Below, in pieces: positions 61,582 to 64,000 of a DNA stretch of 64,000 nucleotides (position 1 is its first letter; every line of letters begins with the position of its first letter). Position numbers and translations under genes: made by a program. The stretch is from Lentihominibacter faecis (lineage in GTDB: Bacteria; Bacillota; Clostridia; Peptostreptococcales; Anaerovoracaceae): contig NZ_JACRWC010000048.1 of the NCBI RefSeq assembly GCF_014306095.1, forward strand, positions 1 to 64,000, given 5' to 3'. The notes beneath the pieces are model-generated. The model was not told the origin of the DNA, did no database searches, and worked only from the letters and a program-made list of their open reading frames with translations.

Positions 61582-62538
61582 TTAATGATCAGCTTTTCTT
61601 CTATAGAATACGGCTGTTCCTGCACCTGCAGCTGCCAAAAGCAAGATCCCTGCCCAAAGCACTGGATTCGCATCGTCTCCGGTCTTGGCTGAAGAGTCAG
61701 CCTTCTTACCCTTAGACTCCGTCTTGGCTGCGATATTATTGTCCTTACCCTGATCCGTATTTGCTGGTTCTGAAGCGATTTCCTCGGTGACCGCAATCAG
61801 ATTCAATTTACAATTAAAATGATATCTAGTATAGTAATCGTCTCTGATCTCGTTTATAACAATCGTCCCAGTTTCCTTATCCATAGTTTCTCCTGTATAC
61901 GTTAGCTTAGAGCCAGTATACTGGGTCCGCATAAAATTCAGATCAAAGGACATATCTTTATCGATCCTCTGTACCAGAGTCATCACAGCTTTATTTTTAT
62001 CTTTGTGTCCTACAATTTTTAATAGGGCTTCATCAGGATTTTCTGTTTCGATGAGGCTATTTTGGTCCGAATTCGCGAATTTATAATACTTCGTTTTATT
62101 CAGATCCGCCATAGACCTCAGTGCATACGACAGATTGTCCTCCTTCGTAAAATCGATGATATAATCTTGTCCTACGGTTACATTGATGGCATCGGTCACA
62201 AGGCAATCTGTAAAATTATTTCTAACTGTTGTATTCACTGTCTTATTCGGCCCACCAGGAGTATCGCTTGCTCCTTTGACAACAATTCCCTCAGGTTTAT
62301 CAGTGCCTCCATTAACAGGCTTGTTAGCCGTATCCGTGGTTGCAGAGCCGACAGTCTGATCGCCGGCTCCACCATTCGTAGTTCCTCCTGCGATCACTTC
62401 TTCTCCACTCGGATTATTTGTCGCTTCTGCAGCCTCATTCTCACCTTCCGCAAACACCGTTGCCGGCAGAAGCATTACAATCATGCACAGTGCAAGAAGC
62501 AACGCCAGTACCGTTCTTTTTCCTTTTACCATCTTCAT
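61582..62538 (-). CDS. Small secreted surface protein with variant sorting signal
   Basis: 318 residues. A signal peptide (to about residue 30, VFAEGENEAA) is followed by a Gly/Thr/Asn-rich stretch to about 95. A globular part (about 100-250) includes INVTVGQDYIIDFTKEDNLSYALRSMADLNKTKYYKF and MTLVQRIDKDMSFDLNFMRTQYTG. It ends with a Lys/Ser linker and SAKTGDD, a hydrophobic stretch and RRKADH. The TG lies 36-32 residues from the end, exactly as in the giant adhesin. I do not recognise the globular domain. AAAAGG precedes the ATG. No sortase is nearby. Confidence 0.85.
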   Translation of the reverse strand: MKMVKGKRTVLALLLALCMIVMLLPATVFAEGENEAAEATNNPSGEEVIAGGTTNGGAGDQTVGSATTDTANKPVNGGTDKPEGIVVKGASDTPGGPNKTVNTTVRNNFTDCLVTDAINVTVGQDYIIDFTKEDNLSYALRSMADLNKTKYYKFANSDQNSLIETENPDEALLKIVGHKDKNKAVMTLVQRIDKDMSFDLNFMRTQYTGSKLTYTGETMDKETGTIVINEIRDDYYTRYHFNCKLNLIAVTEEIASEPANTDQGKDNNIAAKTESKGKKADSSAKTGDDANPVLWAGILLLAAAGAGTAVFYRRKADH

Positions 62539-62694
62539 TCGGGTACCTTTTCCTTTCTCGATAATAAGATAGTATCGTCCTGTGAATGTGCCCTTATGAT
62601 AACATAATAGCCTCCTTCTGCATAGACTACATCTGTCTCAAAGTAATGATTCTGGCACGATTTTCTACGAAAACAGCTTACCTTAACTTCAAAA

Positions 62695-62743
62695 ACAGAA
62701 ACGCTTTCTGTAAAAATATCGAGATCCTCACCTTTTACAGAAA
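62695..62743. promoter_or_regulatory. Three half-site repeat array upstream of the surface-protein gene
   Basis: ACAGAAA-CGC-TTTCTGT (62695-62711), followed by an 11-bp inverted partner TTTTACAGAAA (62733-62743) of TTTCTGTAAAA (62705-62715). The array lies in the 406-base gap between the surface gene and the ClC gene; no other gene is seen there. Confidence 0.5.
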
Positions 62744-62909
62744 ACGTGTGCTGTGTCTATTTCGAATCACCTTATACAGAGTTCAAGTAAAGCCCCCTCA
62801 TGCATACAAATTCATTAGGTCAATGAGTATACATTCATTATGCATAAAACTTGACTCTTGTCCTCATCTTCTCCTCCATTTTTCTCTCATTTTCTGTTTT
62901 TGCCTTTAA

Positions 62910-62947
62910 AAACCCCCGATTCTGCACATGAAAATGTGAACTGATTA
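62910..62947. repeat. Direct repeat, right copy
   Basis: Matches 61442-61485 (see that entry) and ends on the stop codon of the ClC gene. Confidence 0.7.
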
Positions 62948-64000
62948 TCTGCAATTTTTTTCTTCCTCATGCATTTTAGGAGGTATCGGCACTTTTGAGG
63001 CAATGACAGCTGCCCCGGCCAGCGGGAAAATATACACCGGCGGGAAGCACATCAAAAGCACCGCTACGGTCATCACCGGTTTTCTGCTGACATAGCCATA
63101 TAGTCCTGCCGTCATAGCTGCTACTGCAAAATTCGGATCGATCCCGGTTATAGCTGCAAAGGCGTATCCGGCAGCTACTCCGGAAAAGATCAGAGGAAAA
63201 ATACTTCCTCCTCGCCACCCTAGCGAAATACAAAGATTCACCAGCAGCATCTTTGCCAGCGCAGTCAGGATCAGGATCTTCGCAGAATACTCCTCCCAGC
63301 TGCTCATCAGTTCTCCCATCTCGTGTTCCCCGGAAAACGTAGTGAGTGGCAGAAAATACATCCCGGTCGCGATGCAGACCCCTGCCAAAACGCAGGATAC
63401 GATGCGATGATTTTGCAGCATTTCGCCCAGTTTCTCCGAAACCTTTGCAAAAAATAAATAGCAAAGGCCTGCCAGGATCGCCGCTGCTACGATGCCTAAA
63501 AACCATGCCCACTGGATCCAGCTTATCGTGTGTTTTGCATCAAATCGCGGAAGACCTGCACTTCCTCCGAAGAGTGCACCCAGTCCTGCAAAAGCTGCTA
63601 TACCACCAGCTGCACCCATGCAGTAAATAAAGATCCGCACAGGTTTTCCTACCAGCCGTGCACGACTGTGCTTCTTTTTTTCCTCTTCACGGTCGATACC
63701 CAGGTTTCGCACGATTCCAAAAAAAGGCGCATTAAAAATAACGCCTAAAGCTGCACCCATGCTGCTCTGAGCCAGTGCTGCCAACTCATCGCCTTTGCAC
63801 TTGAGACGGTCACCTACCCAGCAGCAAAGTCCGACAATAACACCCGTCAGCCCAGCTTCCGGTCCAATCACTCCACCGAAAATCAATGGCAGCAGCGCTG
63901 AAACGATGAGGATGTGAAGATTGTCATATGGATAGGAGCCTTCCTTTTTCACACGCCCCATAACCTGTGGCAGTTCCTCCGGCAGCAAACCGAATTTTTT
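62945..64000 (-). CDS. ClC-family chloride channel/transporter (partial, 5' end outside window)
   Basis: An integral membrane protein of the ClC family; the frame is open to the right edge (about 351 codons seen). The GxxxGPE element is present as FGGVIGPEAGLTG, and the second selectivity element as GWRGGSIFPLIFSGVAAGYAF. About ten helices are visible. No CBS domains follow; the protein ends shortly after the last helix with EEEKNCR. The first selectivity motif (GSGIP type) and true start lie beyond the window, so channel versus exchanger type cannot be judged. Confidence 0.88.
   Translation of the reverse strand, partial: KKFGLLPEELPQVMGRVKKEGSYPYDNLHILIVSALLPLIFGGVIGPEAGLTGVIVGLCCWVGDRLKCKGDELAALAQSSMGAALGVIFNAPFFGIVRNLGIDREEEKKKHSRARLVGKPVRIFIYCMGAAGGIAAFAGLGALFGGSAGLPRFDAKHTISWIQWAWFLGIVAAAILAGLCYLFFAKVSEKLGEMLQNHRIVSCVLAGVCIATGMYFLPLTTFSGEHEMGELMSSWEEYSAKILILTALAKMLLVNLCISLGWRGGSIFPLIFSGVAAGYAFAAITGIDPNFAVAAMTAGLYGYVSRKPVMTVAVLLMCFPPVYIFPLAGAAVIASKVPIPPKMHEEEKNCR

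Noticed and set aside
1-64000. CRISPR arrays, rRNA operons, insertion sequences or prophage
   Set aside because: No regular repeat-spacer pattern, no rRNA-like sequence, and no transposase, integrase or phage structural gene was seen on either strand.

Overview
The window reads as chromosome of an anaerobic, probably spore-forming-lineage member of the Bacillota (Clostridia). The signs are AGGAGG-type ribosome sites on nearly every gene, U-rich intrinsic terminators, a SAM-I riboswitch on metK, a CwlD-type amidase, a FabK-type enoyl reductase, a rubredoxin-first rubrerythrin, an aldo/keto reductase with two iron-sulfur cysteine clusters, a Na+-pumping decarboxylase beta subunit and several Gly/Ser-rich lipoproteins. 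A Peptostreptococcales/Family XIII-like organism is a guess. There is no rRNA, phage, insertion sequence or CRISPR array.

Layout. 0-8 kb: a nucleoside-type ABC importer (cut by the left edge), xpt, a DivIVA-like coiled-coil gene, an unrecognised tail-anchored protein, a secreted ComEC-like hydrolase, two small paralogues and tRNA-Thr/tRNA-Ala. 8-17 kb: a RhuM-family gene, then a 2,475-residue surface adhesin divergent from a TetR regulator. 17-28 kb: a long minus-strand operon, fabH-fabK-fabD-fabG-fabF-fabZ, then a MarR/FMN-oxidoreductase-like fusion and addB. 28-38 kb: an HAD phosphatase, a decarboxylase beta subunit, tex, prfB (with programmed frameshift), secA and an HlyC/CorC-type protein. 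38-47 kb: a TM2 protein, metK-lysC-LuxR under a SAM riboswitch, an unknown gene, an aldo/keto reductase, an AraC regulator and a DnaA-box cluster. 47-64 kb: cwlD, an AlaX-like editing protein, a G5/3D wall protein, nifU-pepV, two substrate-binding proteins, rubrerythrin, a YitT protein, a glutamine-type ABC importer, an EamA exporter, a second membrane LuxR, a small sorted surface protein and a ClC channel (cut by the right edge).

The most unusual system is in the fatty-acid operon. Its fused MarR protein carries a nitronate-monooxygenase/FabK-like domain whose catalytic His position is Leu, while the flavin phosphate loops are kept. The only promoter seen for the operon, ahead of fabH, carries an 11-bp-arm inverted repeat over its start point that resembles FabT operators (core TTTGA-TTG-TCAAA). 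I infer an autoregulatory loop in which a dead flavin enzyme senses a ligand and the MarR part controls fatty-acid synthesis. No acyl-carrier protein or acetyl-CoA carboxylase gene is in the locus.

Other points of interest are a G8 tract in the adhesin leader between two promoters whose -35 boxes abut; two surface proteins ending in TG-type sorting signals without the usual proline; a DnaA-box cluster far from any dnaA/dnaN; a nested inverted-repeat block downstream of the HAD gene; and matching 35-40 bp repeats on either side of the small surface-protein gene.
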